Below are positions 24,090 to 36,100 of a stretch of 64,000 nt of DNA, in pieces. The notes beneath the pieces were generated by a model. That model was not told the origin of the DNA. It worked only from the letters and a program-made list of their open reading frames with translations, and ran no database searches. The stretch is from positions 124,001-188,000 of the forward strand of contig NZ_PYSV01000003.1 of assembly GCF_003028415.1 (NCBI RefSeq). Reading direction: 5' to 3'. Numbering within the stretch: position 1 is the stretch's first letter; the number at the start of each line of letters is the position of its first letter. Both the position numbers and the translations under genes were made by a program. Source of the stretch: Deinococcus arcticus (lineage in GTDB: Bacteria; Deinococcota; Deinococci; Deinococcales; Deinococcaceae).

Positions 24090-24527
24090 ATGGCAGATAT
24101 TGCACGGAAGGCTTCGGCCCACTGGGAAGGCGACCTGAGAAGCGGCAAGGGCACGGTCAGCACCGGCAGCGGCGTGCTCGAAGGCGCCCAGTACTCGTTT
24201 GGCACCCGCTTCGAGAACGGCAAGGGCACCAACCCCGAGGAGCTGCTGGCCGCCGCCCACGCAGGCTGCTTCACCATGCAGCTCTCGGCGCTGCTGGCCA
24301 ACCACGGCCACACGGTTGAAGCGCTGGACACCCAGGCCACCTGCGAGATGGTCAAGGACGGCCCCGGGTTCAAGGTGAGCACCATGCGCCTGACAGTGCG
24401 CGGCAAGATCAGCGGCAGCGATCAGGCGGATTTCGAGGCCCACGTGCGCGACGCTGCCGAGAAATGCCCCCTGAGCAGCGTGATGGCCGGCAACGTGGAG
24501 ATCGTTCACGAGGCGATTCTGGAATAA
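24090..24527 (+). CDS. OsmC-family peroxide reductase
   Basis: The 145-residue protein belongs to the OsmC/Ohr superfamily of thiol peroxidases, which reduce organic hydroperoxides. The two catalytic cysteines are present, in [11 protein letters not shown] near residue 60 and EKCPLSSV near 125, and the N-terminal [14 protein letters not shown] and [16 protein letters not shown] match the OsmC rather than the Ohr subgroup. The length is normal. It is divergent from the oligopeptidase gene, and its stop codon directly abuts an R1 repeat, which therefore forms its 3' untranslated region. Confidence 0.92.
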   Translation: MADIARKASAHWEGDLRSGKGTVSTGSGVLEGAQYSFGTRFENGKGTNPEELLAAAHAGCFTMQLSALLANHGHTVEALDTQATCEMVKDGPGFKVSTMRLTVRGKISGSDQADFEAHVRDAAEKCPLSSVMAGNVEIVHEAILE

Positions 24528-24706
24528 TACGGATTCCGAAAAATTCCGGAACACATTACGGAATTTTTTCGACCGGAGGGACTCGAAGAGCTGCGCAGCA
24601 GAGAAGGAACAAATGCGGAGTTCCGGGAATTGGGCTGGAACAGCGCCGAAGGCGGGGAACATCCCCCTTCTTCCCGGATGGTACGGAACTGGACGGCAGT
24701 CCGTAT
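24527..24706 (+). repeat. R1 palindromic repeat, copy A
   Basis: The element begins at TACGGATTCCG, touching the osmC stop codon, and ends at GACGGCAGTCCGTAT. It contains a long stem (AAAAATTCCG to CGGAATTTTTT), CGACCGGAGGGACTCG, then GGGAATTGGGCTGGAAC, GCGCCGAAGGCGGGGAACAT and CCCGGATGGTACGGAA. It is the longest forward copy, because of extra sequence around GAGCTGCGCAGCAGAGA. It may serve as a transcription end for osmC. Confidence 0.8.
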
Positions 24707-24832
24707 CAGCGGTGATTCTGGACTCGGCCCCGGTCTGAACGCGGGGCCGTGGGGTGGGGGCTTTCTCTGGGACAATCCGGGGGACCCCCACCCCTCTGCT
24801 GTTGAAGGGGGCCGGGGAGCCTGCGGGCGGTC

Positions 24833-24838
24833 TATGCT
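24833..24838 (+). promoter_or_regulatory. -10 box for the beta-lactamase-like gene
   Basis: TATGCT lies 7 nt before the ATG at 24846. Confidence 0.55.
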
Positions 24839-24845
24839 GAACGCC

Positions 24846-25895
24846 ATGCGCCCCTCTGTGTTGGTGGGCCTGCTGTGGGTTTCGGCCCAGGCGGCTCAGG
24901 CCCTGGCCGCCTCCCAGGTGTTCGCGCAGGCTGCACCCACCCGGCCTGCGCCCACCGCGGCACCGGCCAGCCTGGCGCGGGCCGCCGCCTATTCCGCCGA
25001 GCACCGGGGCGACGCGCTGGTGGTGCTGCAGGGCGGCCGGGAGGTGCTGGCCCAGGGACAGCACGGCTTTGCCCTGGACACCCCCCACGCGCTGGCCAGC
25101 GGCAGCAAGACCTTTGCCTGCGCGCTGGCCGTGGCGCTGCAGGACGCGGGCGTGCTGCGCCTGGACGAGCGGGCCGCCGACACCCTGACCGAATGGGCCG
25201 GCGACGCGCGGCGCGAGATCACGCTGCGCCAGCTGCTGAATTTTTCCAGTGGCCTGCCGGGCAATGTGGGCCAGCCAGTGCCCGGCCAGAATGCCGACCT
25301 GAACGCCGCCGCGCTGCGCGCTCCGCTGCGGGCCACCCCGGGTGCGCGCTTTAGCTACGGCAACGCGCATCTGGCAGCGTTCAGTGCCTGGGTGAGCCGC
25401 AAGACCGGCCGCGCGCCGGAAGTCGAGCTGCAGCGGCGGGTGCTGGACGCCCTGAACATTCACCCCACCTGGGCCCGCGACAACGCCGGCAACGCCAGCC
25501 TGGCGGGCGGCGCGCGGCTGGACGCCCGGAGCTGGGCGCGCTTTGGCGAGCTGCTGCGGCGCGGCGGGGAGTGGGAGGGCCGGCAGCTGCTGAGTGCGGC
25601 CGGGCTGAGCAGCTGCCGCCAGGGCAGCGCGGCGCTGAACGCCTATGGCCTGGGCCTGTGGCTGAACCTGCCGCTGCGGGGCACCCTGGACCCCCGCGAC
25701 AGCGTGCCGGTGGCGGCCCTGAAGGCGGGCGCCGAGCGCCTGATGCCCTCGCAGCCGGACGACGTGGTGATGGCCGCCGGGCTGGGCAACCAGCGCCTGT
25801 ACGTGCTGCCCAGCCTGGACGCCGTGGTGGTGCGCTTTGGCCGGGGCGGGCCCTGGAACGACGACGAGTTTCTGCGCCTGCTGACCGCGCCCTGA
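24846..25895 (+). CDS. Beta-lactamase-family serine hydrolase
   Basis: The 349-residue protein has a signal-like hydrophobic N-terminus (SVLVGLLWVSAQAAQALA), so it is probably secreted or periplasmic. The class C/penicillin-binding signatures are present: SGSKTFACAL near residue 88 (SxxK) and the YGN triad in SYGNAHLAAF near 172. A KTG-like third motif is not obvious. Members of this family include D,D-peptidases, esterases and beta-lactamases; the actual activity cannot be predicted. The gene follows R1 copy A by 140 bp and has its own probable promoter. Confidence 0.82.
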   Translation: MRPSVLVGLLWVSAQAAQALAASQVFAQAAPTRPAPTAAPASLARAAAYSAEHRGDALVVLQGGREVLAQGQHGFALDTPHALASGSKTFACALAVALQDAGVLRLDERAADTLTEWAGDARREITLRQLLNFSSGLPGNVGQPVPGQNADLNAAALRAPLRATPGARFSYGNAHLAAFSAWVSRKTGRAPEVELQRRVLDALNIHPTWARDNAGNASLAGGARLDARSWARFGELLRRGGEWEGRQLLSAAGLSSCRQGSAALNAYGLGLWLNLPLRGTLDPRDSVPVAALKAGAERLMPSQPDDVVMAAGLGNQRLYVLPSLDAVVVRFGRGGPWNDDEFLRLLTAP

Positions 25896-26019
25896 GGAGG
25901 GCCAGAGGGGGGTTCTGACCAGCGCCCACACGGCCGAGGCGGGCTCCTCCGGTGCCCCCGCAGGCCGCACGACGTCAGCCCGCCGGCACATGCGGCAGGC
26001 GGGCGCAGCCCCGGCACGG

Positions 26020-26025
26020 CAGACT
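26020..26025 (+). promoter_or_regulatory. -10 box for the kinase-like gene
   Basis: CAGACT lies 7 nt before the ATG at 26033. Confidence 0.35.
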
Positions 26026-26032
26026 GGCCCAC

Positions 26033-26734
26033 ATGAGTCATCTGTATTACCTCGTGGGCCCACCGGGCGCCGGCAAACGCACGGTGGGGCTGGCCCTGTC
26101 GGCGCGGACCGGGGCCGCCCTGCTGGACAACCACCTGTTCAACGACCCCATTTTCCGGGCCTACGGCGCCGACGGCGTCAGCCCCCTGCCCGACGAACTG
26201 TTTGAGCTGGCCGAGGTGGTGCGCCAGGCAGGGCTGGCCGCGCTGCGGCTGGCGCCGCGCCACCTCTCATACGGGTTCCGAAAAGTTCCGCAACGTGTTA
26301 CGGAACTTTTCCGACCAGAGGGAGCAGGAAAGACGGCGGATTTCCGGGAATTGGAGGAACATCCGGCTCTTTTCCGGATGTTACGGAAATGGACGGAATC
26401 CGTATCGCATATTCTGACCAACCACCTGAGCGGCGAGGAGCGCGGGCACGAGGTGGTGGCCCAGCTGCGCGCCCTGGCCGCCGAACGGGGCGTGGTCTTT
26501 GTGCCGGTGTGGCTGGCCTGCCCGCAGCCCGAACTGGAAGCCCGCATGGGCCGCCCCGAACGCACCGAGCGCCTGAAGCTGCGCGACCCCGAACTGCTGC
26601 GCGCCCTGCTGGAACGCGGCGGCACCCTGGCCCCTCCCCCGGACGCGCTCGTGCTGAACACCGCCGAACTGCACCCGGATGAGGCCGCGCGGCGGATTGT
26701 TCATTTTGCCCGGAGCGGCCACCAGGAGGCGTGA
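26033..26734 (+). CDS. P-loop (shikimate-kinase/AAA-like) kinase containing an in-frame R1 repeat
   Basis: The 233-residue protein opens with a Walker A motif, YLVGPPGAGKRT (residues 7-18), and DNHLFNDPIF near 33, the layout of small nucleoside- or antibiotic-phosphotransferase-like P-loop kinases of unknown substrate. Residues 79-124 are encoded by an R1 repeat (26269-26405) that keeps the frame open; the protein reads APRHLS before it and SHILTNHLSGEE after it. Removing 138 bp would join HLS to HILTN in frame, which is the likely ancestral sequence. The later part (VPVWLACPQPELEARM, MGRPERTERLKLRDP) is well formed, so the gene appears intact. Whether the insert of about 46 residues is tolerated, spliced or inactivating is unknown. 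Confidence 0.75.
   Translation: MSHLYYLVGPPGAGKRTVGLALSARTGAALLDNHLFNDPIFRAYGADGVSPLPDELFELAEVVRQAGLAALRLAPRHLSYGFRKVPQRVTELFRPEGAGKTADFRELEEHPALFRMLRKWTESVSHILTNHLSGEERGHEVVAQLRALAAERGVVFVPVWLACPQPELEARMGRPERTERLKLRDPELLRALLERGGTLAPPPDALVLNTAELHPDEAARRIVHFARSGHQEA
26269..26405 (+). repeat. R1 palindromic repeat, copy B, inside a coding sequence
   Basis: The 137-bp copy runs from ATACGGGTTCCG to GGAATCCGTAT. Its first stem reads AAAAGTTCCG with CGGAACTTTT, where other copies have A-T at the matching position, so both strands of the stem changed together. It lacks the AGCGCCGAAGGCGGGG block found in copies A, C and E, leaving a length compatible with an open frame. Confidence 0.85.
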
Positions 26735-26772
26735 CCGGCAGACACCGTGCTGGGGGCCTCTCCCCCTGGCCC

Positions 26773-27036
26773 TCAGTACAGGTGGAAGTCCTGGAGGCCG
26801 GTGGCCTCGCTGGCCTGGGTCTGTACGTCGGTAATGCGGGCGTGGGGCGGGCCCCGGCGCAGCCAGTGCAGCAGGCGGTCAAGCTCGGGCTGGGGGCCCT
26901 CGGCCACCACCTCCACCCGGCCGTCACTCAGGTTCTCGGCGTAGCCCGCCAGATTCAGGTCGCGGGCGTGGCGCTGCACGTAGCGCCGGTAGCCGACGCC
27001 CTGCACAGTGCCAGAAACGAGGGCAGTCAGACGCAT
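26773..27036 (-). CDS. acyP: Acylphosphatase
   Basis: This 87-residue enzyme hydrolyses carboxyl-phosphate bonds of small acyl phosphates. The signature VSGTVQGVGYRRYVQRHA (Arg near residue 17) and the conserved Asn in GYAENLSDGRVEVVAEG (near 38) are present; the length is normal. The ATG at 27036 follows a TAGGAT box by 7 nt; an ATG three codons upstream would fall within that box. It is divergent from the tamB-type gene. Confidence 0.95.
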   Translation of the reverse strand: MRLTALVSGTVQGVGYRRYVQRHARDLNLAGYAENLSDGRVEVVAEGPQPELDRLLHWLRRGPPHARITDVQTQASEATGLQDFHLY

Positions 27037-27043
27037 GGGCTGC

Positions 27044-27049
27044 ATCCTA
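27044..27049 (-). promoter_or_regulatory. -10 box for the acylphosphatase gene
   Basis: TAGGAT lies 7 nt before the chosen start. Confidence 0.5.
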
Positions 27050-27197
27050 CCCGGCGCGCCGCCCGGGTGCGCTGTTCTCTGACGGTTGCATGAGGACCGG
27101 GCGGGTGCGGCGTTCACGCCCCCCGCCGTAGAATGCTGAGAATGCGGCCAGGAGCATTAAGACAGCACAGGGCAGGCCCCGGAGCCCCCCCCACACC

Positions 27198-30100
27198 ATG
27201 ACCAGCGACCTCCCGCAGGGCGTGGGCCCGGACCCGGTGCCCCCGCCGCCCGCCCGGCGCCGCCCCTGGTGGCCGTGGGTGCTGGGCCTGCTGGGGGCCG
27301 CGCTGCTGGTGCTGGCGCTGCTGCCCACGCTGCTGGGCGGCGCACTGCTGGCCCGCTTTGGGGCCGAAGCCGGCCTGAGTGCTGACCGGGTCAGCGGCCC
27401 GCTGTGGGCCCCCCGGCTGGACGGCGCGCGCTTTCAGGTGCCCGGGGTGCAGGCCCAGGCCGGCACGCTGGACGTGCAGGTGGCCGGGGTAAACGCTCTG
27501 AACCGGACCCTGCGCCTGAACGTGCGCGTGGCCGACGCGGCAGTGGCGCTGCGCCTGAAAGACCTTGTGGGCGGCCCGGCCGGTCCCCAGGGCGGCTGGC
27601 GCGTGGTGCTGGGGCGCGTGGAGGTGGCCCGCACCCGCCTGACGGTGGACGGCAGCGGCGTGAATGTGCCCGACGGCCAGTTCACCCTCAGCCAGAACCA
27701 GGGCAGCCTGCAGGTGCGCGGCGCCACCCGTGACGGCGACCTGAACGCTGTGGTGCGCCTGGGCGAGGGCGCGGCCGGCACCACCTACGCGGTGGACCTG
27801 GACGCCGACGCCCGGGTCCTGAACCACTACTGGCCCGGGGTGACGGCGGGGCGCATTGTAGGCCGCTACCTGCTGGGCGGCGGCCCGGTGCGCGGTGACC
27901 TGCGCCTGACCGGCGGCGCGCTGCGTGTGCCCCAGGCCCCCGTGGTGCGCGTGACCAATCTGAGCGGCACAGCCCGCCACCGGGGCGAGGTGGTCACGCT
28001 GCAACTGGCCGGGCAGGGCTGGAACGGCCCGGTCACGGCCCAGGGGCGCGTGGACACGGCGGCCAGAAACTGGCGCGTGACGGCCGACGCTGCGCCCACG
28101 GTCGCCGGGCTGGCCCAGGCGCTGGGCACCACCGGCCAGGGCTCGCTGCGCCTGCGAGTGACGGCCGGGGGCTGGAGCACCGTGCGGGTCAAGGCCTATG
28201 CGCAGGGGGCGGGGCAACTGGCCGGCGTGAAGTTCCGCGACGCCAGCGCGGAATACACCTTTCTGAACAAGGACGGCAACACCGCCGGGCAGACGAACGA
28301 TCTGGCCTTTAGCGCCCGGACCAGTCTGGGCGGCGCCGATCAGCAGGTGGAGGGCCGCTGGGCCATTGGCCGCGAGGGCCGCGTGGCCGTGTCCGGGGTG
28401 CTGGCCCAGAAACCGCTGGAACTCACGGCCCGCATTGACGCCCAGAACGCCGTGAGGGTGCAGGGGCTGGGGCTGGGCGGGCCGCTGGCCGGCACGTTTG
28501 CCCCGAAGGGCCAGCGCCTGCAGGCCCGCCTGAACCCCACCTACGGCGCCGCGCGCGCCCGGATTGCCCTGAGCGGCACGCCCCGGAATCTGCGGGCCAC
28601 GGTCACCAACGGCGTGGCGGGCCCTTTTCCCCTGTCGGGCAGCGCCGTGCTGGATGGCCAGGGCCTGCGCGCCGACCTGGGCGCCGCCCAGTTGCGGCTG
28701 AACCGGCAGTTCCGGGGCACCTGGGCCCTGCAGAACCTGCAGGGCGCGGGCCTGACCCTGGATGGGCGCGGGCGCATTGACCTCACTGGCGGCGACGTGA
28801 GTGGCACCCTGAGTGCCGCCGTGCCCGGCCTGCAGGAGCCCCTGAGCGGACCGCTGAACCTGAATTACGTGGAGCAGCGCGGCACCCTGACCTCGGGGCG
28901 ACAGACGCTGACCTGGCAGGGCGACAGCTTTGCCGTGCGTGCGCGCGACCTCGCGGTGGCGGGCGACCTGCGCGTGACCGGCGACGTGACGCTGACCACC
29001 ACCCTGAAAGCCTTCGGTTCCCTGCGCGCCCGGGGACGCGGCGTGGACATCAGCGCCTTTGGGCGCGGCACCGCTGCCACGCTGCGCGGCGAGGTGGGCG
29101 GCGTGACCCTGCTGGCCGACACCGCCCTGCAGGCCCCCTACCGCACGGCGGTGCGGGTGCAGGGCACGAATCTGCGCGGCACGCTGAACCTGCAGGGCAG
29201 CGGCGCTGTGGCCTTTACCCTGCGTTCGGGCGGACAGACAGCGCGCGGCGTGGTGCAGGGGGACAACGTGACCGCCACCGGCCGCGTGAATCTGGGGGCC
29301 CTGCGCCCCCTGGCGCGCGTGCCGGACCTGAGTGGCACCCTTGATCTGAACCTGAGCGGTGGGGGCGGCACAGCCCAGGTGGACGCCCGGGCACAGGGCG
29401 CCGCCGTGCAGGGTACCCTGACCCGCCGCGCCGGCACGGTGCAGGCCAGCCTGCTGGCGCTGCAGGGCGGCGCGCGGGCCCGCCTGAGCGGGCAGGTGTT
29501 TCCGGCCGTGGCCGTCACTGGCCGGGTGAGTGCCCGGGGGCAGACGCTGAACGTGGCGGTGCAGGGCCCGTACGGGGCGCTGCGGGCCCAGGCCAGCGGC
29601 CGCACCGGCGAACTTTCCGTTGGCGGCGTGACGGTGCCGGCCCAGGCCGTGCGCGTGCGCGGCACCCTCACCCCGCGCCTGCAGGCGACCGGACGCTGGG
29701 GCGACCTGACCCTGGCCTACGACGGCGCCAGCGGCCTGACCCAGGTCAGCGGCACCCAGACCCTGACCGCCTTTGGCCAGACTGGGCGGGTTCAGGGGCA
29801 GGCCAGCTGGGGCCTGGGCCCGGGCGGCGCGTTCCGGGGCGCGGTGAACGCACGCGGCGTGCTGGACCAGTACACGGTGGCGCTGCGCGGCCCCTGGAAC
29901 GGCCTGGACCTGCTGGTGACCGACGGCGAGGGCCTGCGGGCCCAGGGCACAGCCTCGCTGCCTTCCGGGCGCTACGACGTGGATGTGAGCGGGCCGCTGG
30001 GCGGCGGCCTGTATGTGGACGGCAACGTGCAGGGCACCGGCCTCTCGCCCCAGGGCCGGGTGGTGGTGACCGACGCCCAGGGCGGCCGGGCGGACGTGAC

Positions 30101-33100
30101 CCTGCGCGGCTTCGAGAATCTGGCGGTGCAGGCCCGGGGGCTGAGCCTGGGCGGCCAGCGTCTGCAGGGCACCCTGCAGGCCCGGGGCGGCGTGCTCAGT
30201 GGCCGCCTGCAGGCCGGGCCGTTCACCCTGCAGGCGGCGGGGGGCGGCGTGCAGGCCTCGGGCACCGTGGCGGGCCACACCCTGCGCGCCAGCGGGCGCC
30301 TGAGTCTGCCCGCCACCCTGTCGGGCCTGCGGCTGAGCGTGACCGGGCCGTATCTGAGCGCCCAGGCCAGCGGCGGCGTGGCCAACCTGCGCGGCCGCGT
30401 GACCCTGAAGCCGCAGGCGTTCGGCAGCGGCGACACCCAGCTGCGCCTGCCCACCCAGACCCTGCCCCTGAGCGGCAGCCTGACGGGCGCGCGGCTGCGC
30501 CTGGGCAACCTGACCTACGCCTCGGGGCGCTGGTCGGGGACGCTGGGCCTGCGCTACGCCCTGGGCGCCAGAACCGGCACCGCGCTGCTGCTGGGGCGCG
30601 GCGAGAGCCTGCTGGCGCGGCCCCAGGGCCCCCTAAGCGGGGAAGTGACCCTGCTGCCGGCCCTGGGCGGCCAGCTCAGCACGGCGCTGGCGCCCTTTAC
30701 GGGAGGGCTGCCCGGCGCCGTGCGGCGCGAACTGGTGCCCGGCCGCGTGGTGGCCACCCTCTCGCCCGGCGGCGCGCGGCTGGCCCTGCAGGGCACGCGT
30801 TACCTGAATGACCCCCTGACCCTGGACGCGCAGGTGGGCTGGACCGGCGGCCTGCGGGCGCGCGGCACACTGAGCCACCCCGGCTCGCGCCTGCCGCTGA
30901 GCCTGGACGGCCGCACCCTGACCGTGCGTGGCGCCGCGCTGGACGCCCGGGTGCTGGCCCCCGTGCTGCCCGGGGCCCAGGGCCGGGCCACCCTGACCCT
31001 GACGGTCCCTGACGGCCGCCTGGACCGCGCCGCCGGGCAGGCCACCGTGAATCTGCGCGCCGCCGGACAGGGCGCCAGCGGGCGCGTGACCCTGCGCGCC
31101 GGGCAGGTCTGGGCCGATCTGCGCAGCACGCTGGCTGGCCGCGACCTGCGCCTGCGCGGGCCCCTGTACCCGCAGGCAAATGCCACGCTGACCCTGGACC
31201 GCCTGCGCGCTGCCCTGACTGGCCGGGCTGGCCCCAGCGCCCGCGACGCACTGACCCTGCGGGTGGGCGGCACGCTGGAGGGCCGCGCCGTGAATCTGAC
31301 CGTGGTGGGGGCCGCGCTGACCGGCCCGGCTGCCCGCGTGAGTGCCGAGGGCACCCTGGCCGGCGCCGCCCTGAACCTGAGTGCCCTGCAGGGGGCCGGC
31401 GAGGGGCTCACCGCGTGGCGCCTGAGCGGCGTGGCCAGCGCCGCTGACCTGCGCCCACTGGCCGGGATCCCGGGCCGGGCGACCCTGACCCTGGGCGGCA
31501 CCCTGGCCGACGTGCGCGCCCAGGCCACGGGCGAGGTCTCAGGCGTGACCTTCACGGCCCCGCTGAGCTTCGCGGGCGGCGTGCTGCGCACCCGGGGCGC
31601 GCAGGCCACCCTGGGCGCGGCTGCCCCGGTGCAGGGCAGTGCGCGCCTGAGTGGGCCCCTCTTCCCCACCCTGGCCCTGAGTGCCAAGGTCAACCTGACC
31701 AGCGGCCTGCCGGGCACCTACGCCGGGCAGCTTGGGGGAAGCGTTCAGAAACCCGACCTGCGCCTGAGCGGCACGCTGCGCGGCGACCTGAGCGGCCTGC
31801 GCGCGGCCGGCACCCGCCTGAGCGGGCGGCTGCTGGGCCCCGATTACCGCCTGACCCTGGCAGGGCCTGCACTTGCCGGCGAGGTGCGCGGGCGCCTGGG
31901 CAGCGGCGCCCTGGCCGGGCTGCAACGCGCCGCCCTGACCCTGAACGCGGCCTACGCCGCCCCGGACACCGACCTGCGCCTGCGCGGGCCCCTGGGCTGG
32001 AATGCGCGCAGCGGCTTTACCGGTACCCTGCGCGTCGTGGGCGACACGCCGGGCGGGCCCCTGGACGCCCTGCTGGACGGCCAGGGAGAATTGCGGGCCA
32101 CGGCCCTGTTCGGCACTGGCACGCGCGAGGCCCGCCTGAGCGGCCGTTTTCCCGCCTCATTGCCGCTGCGCCCCGGGGGCAGCGCCGACCTTGCGGCCTT
32201 CGACGTGGGCGCGCTGTGGGGCCGCCCCGGGCAACTGCGCGCGACTGGGCAGGCCACGCTGGGCGGCCCGTCGTGGTCGGCGCTGGCGGCCACCTTCGCG
32301 GGCCGCCTGACCGACGAGGGCGGCGACCTGAGCGGCACCCTGAACGCCGACTGGCGCGGCGGCGACCTGCGCGCTGCCCTGCAGGGCCCGCGCGCCCAGG
32401 CCCAGGCCACGCTGCTGGCGGGCCGGTACGACCTGAAGGTGCAGGCCCAGCCCCTGCGCGCCGCGCGGCTGCTGCCCCCGGGGCTGGACATGGACGCCCT
32501 GACCCTGGGCGGCACCCTGGCCGCCCGGGGCACCCTGGCGGGCGGGCTGGAGGCCCTGGATGCCCAGAATCTGGCGCTGCGCGGCGTTCAGGGCAACGTG
32601 GGCTCCTTCAGCCTGTATGGCCGGGCCCGCTACGAACCGGGCCGCGACACCCTGGAAGCTGACCTGAGCGGCAGCCTGCGTGACGGTGTGGTAACGGCGC
32701 GCGGCGCTCTGCCGGGTGGCCTGGCCGTGAGCGTGCGCCGCCTGAGCACCGAATTGGTCGGCGCCGCCTCGCTGGGCCGGGGCACGCTGGACGCTGCCCT
32801 GACCCTGCGCGGCGCCGTGCGTGACCCCGCTGTGGGGGGCACCGTCGCCCTGGACAGCGCGCGGCTGGGCGCGCAGGCCACCGTGGCGGGCCGGGTGCGA
32901 GCGGCCGTGGTGAACGCGCGCCTGTCGCCCCGGGGCGCCCTGGGCGGCACTCTGTACGCCGAGGCGCGCGAGCTGGACCTGAGCGCCGGCCGGGTGCGGG
33001 CCCGGGTGCAGGGCACCCTCACCCGGGGCGAGGCGCGCGCCGACGTGAACCTGCAGGGGGTGTGGCCGGCGCTCTCGGGCACCGTCAGCGCCCGCGTGCC

Positions 33101-36100
33101 GGGCCTGCCCGGCCCCGTGACCCTGCGCGGCGAAGGCCCGGGCAGTGGCGGCCAGGGCCGCTACACCCTGAACGCCGGCGCATTGGGCAGCGGCACCCTC
33201 AGCCTGGGGCGCGGCGTGGGCTTCGTGCCCACCCTGAGTGGCGCCGCTGCGCTCACCCCGCTGCCCCTGGTGAACGGCGAGGGCGAACTGACCGCCCGCC
33301 TGACCCTGGGCGGCACCCTGGCCGCGCCCAGCGTGGCGGGCACGGTGACCTCGCGCGGCGCCCAGGCGCTGGGGGTGGCCCTGGACGACCTGAGCGGCAC
33401 CGTTACCCTGGTCGGGTCCGACCTGCGCGCCGCCCTGTCACAGGGCAGCCGCCCGGTGCTGGCCCTGAGCAGCCAGACGGTGACCCTCAGTGGCCTGCAG
33501 GCCCGCGCAGCTGGCTCGACCCTGAGTGTCTCGGGGCAGGCGGGCCTCGGCGGCGACGCCGCCCTGACGCTGGACGCGGCAGGCACGCTGGCCGGGCGCC
33601 TGAACGCCACGTGGCGGGCCCAGGCGCTGAGCCTGACCGGCGCCCTGAGCGGCCCCCAGGGCCTGCGCCTGAGCCCCGATCTGCGCGCCGACCGCCTGAC
33701 CGGCTGGCACGGCACGGCGCGCCTGACCGGCGGCCCAGCGGGCGTGCTCACCCGGCCGGCCTTGCTGACGGTGCGGGGTCCCTTGGGGCGGCCCCTGGTG
33801 GAAGGTGAGGCGGGCCTGCTGGGGGCGGGCGTGCGCGTGGTGGCCGACGCCCGGGGCGTGCAACTGCGCCTGGTGGACGGCCCCGGCGCCCAGGCCAGCG
33901 GCGTGCTGGAAGCGCGGCCCCAGGGCACCGGCCCCTGGGCGCTGCTGGGCGCGGCCAGCCTGACGCGTCCCGAACTCTCCCTGAGCGTGACGCCGGGCGG
34001 CACCGTGGCCAGTCCACAGGCGCAGCTCAGCGTGCGCCGGGGCGAGTGGCGGGCGAGCGGCGTGGCCAGCCTGCAGGCCGCCGACCTGAGCGTGTCCGAC
34101 GGAGAGCGGGCCGGGCGCGTGCGCTGGAACGGCACCGAGCTGGACGCCGACCTGCCCGGCCTGAACCTGGGCCGCCTGGGCGTGCGCGGCGTGGGCGGTA
34201 CCGTGACCGCCACCGGCCGCCTGACCCCAGGCGCGGGCAATGGGCGCCTGACCCTGAGCGTGGCCGACCTGAGCACGCCCTACACCCTGCCCTACGTGGA
34301 CCTGCCTCTGGACGGGCGCCTGAACGCCGAGGTGACCCTGACCGGCGGCCGGCCGGCCGTGCAGGCGGCCCTGGCCCTGAGCAGCGGCACCCTGAACCTG
34401 CAGGCGGCCCAGGGCCCCCGGACCTGGACCGGCACCCTGACCGGGCGCGTGGCCCAGGGGGGCGGCACGCTGGACGTGAACCTGCGCGCCGACGCGAGCG
34501 GCGTGCAGGGCCGGCTGGAGGCGGCCCGCCTGCCGCTGGCGGTGGCCGGACAGCCCCTGGCGCTCAGTGGCAGCGTGGCGCTGGCCGGGCAGACCTTCCG
34601 CGCCGATCTGATCGGCCGCGCTGACGTGGGGCAGGTCATCGTGACCGCTTCGGGCGGACTGGCCGATCTGGTGCCCGCCCTGGCCGGCCCGCTGGCCCTG
34701 GCCCCCACCGGCGAGGGCTACGCGCTGCGGGCCACCGTGGATGACGTGGAACTGGGCGATGTGGTGGCGGCCCCCGCCCTGCGCGGCCGGGTGAGTGGCG
34801 AGGCCACGCTGCGCGACGGTGGCGGCACCTTTGTGCTGCGCTCAGACAACCTGATTCTGGGCACGCGCACCCTGCCCGCCCGCCTGGAAGGCACGCAGGT
34901 GGCGGGCGACTGGCGCATTCGCGGCTTCCTGGGCGAGTCGGATTTCACGGCGGGTCTCAGCGGCGGCGACGTGTTCGGGCAGGGCACCCTGCGCGCCCTG
35001 CCCGTGGGCGCCGTGCTGGGGGCCGCCACCGGCACCGTGCCCGGCGAGGGCGTGGTCACGGGCGTGGCCCGCTTCCGCTTTCCCCTGGCCGATCCCCTGG
35101 CGGGCCGGGTGAACGTGGTGGCCGAGCGCATCCGCGTGAGTGCCAGCAGCGGCGAGGGCACAGCCGCCGTGACCGAGACCCTGACCGGCACCGGCACCCT
35201 GGACTACGCGGCGCGCGAACTGCGCGGCATCAATGTGCAGCTCTCGGGCGCCGGCACCTGGGACGTGCGGGGCGGCTACACCCGCGAACGGGTGGACCTG
35301 ACCGCGCAGTTCACGAACACCACCTTTACCCCGGTCCTGCGCCTGATTCCGGGCCTGGCCGACATGGAACCCAGCCTGAAGGGCACCGTGACCCTCTCGG
35401 CGGCCGGCACCTACGACCGCCCGCGCGCCGCCCTGCGGGCCCGCACCCTGACCGGCACCCTGGCGGGCCTGAGCCTGCAGATTCCCGACTTCAGCGGCGA
35501 ACTGCCCGACAGTGGGGCCTTCCGCGCCGGTGGGCAGGTGCTGACGGGCGGCACCGTGGGCGCCGACGGGGTGGTGGAGCTGAGTGGCCAGCTGACCCTG
35601 GGGCGCCTGAGCGGCACACTGGCCACTTTTCGGGGCCTGCTGGCGCCGCAGGCGCTGGGTGCCCTGCCGAATGCCACAGTGACCGTGCAGCAGCAGCCCA
35701 ATGACCGCTGGACAGTCACGGCGAGCAGCGCCAGCACCGGCCCGGCGGGGCCCGGCAGCCTCACCCTGGGCGGCGAGGTGAGCCCCCGCGTGGACCTGAC
35801 CCTGAGTGCCCGCAACTACAACCTGCCCCTGAACGCCATCTACGGCCGCGAAAGCGTGCTGAACGCCGACCTGCGCGCCGCCGATGACGGCAGCGTGATC
35901 CGGGTGCAGGGCGCGGCGGACTTTACCCGGCTGGTGCTGGGGCGCGTGAATGCCCCGGCCACCATTCCGGCCCCTGGCCAGAGTGCGGCGGGGGGAGAGG
36001 GCCGCGCCACCGACAACTACGCCAGCCCCCTGCCCGCCGAATACACCACCTTTCCCCGCCCCACGCAGGCCGAGACGGCGCCGGCGGCGCCCACCCTCCC

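Noticed and set aside
26269..26405. TA target-site duplication by an IS630/mariner-like mechanism for the repeat in the kinase gene
   Set aside because: Removing the 133 bp between the two TA dinucleotides would shift the reading frame and create an early stop. A net insertion of 138 bp fits the protein, so simple TA duplication is not supported at this copy.
27114..30278. A 1054-codon open frame on the minus strand opposite the tamB-type gene, and a 734-codon one at 34842-37046
   Set aside because: High GC keeps antisense frames open. Their composition is Gly/Gln/His/Arg-biased, with no domain or ribosome site, and the plus-strand TamB frame has clear family features.
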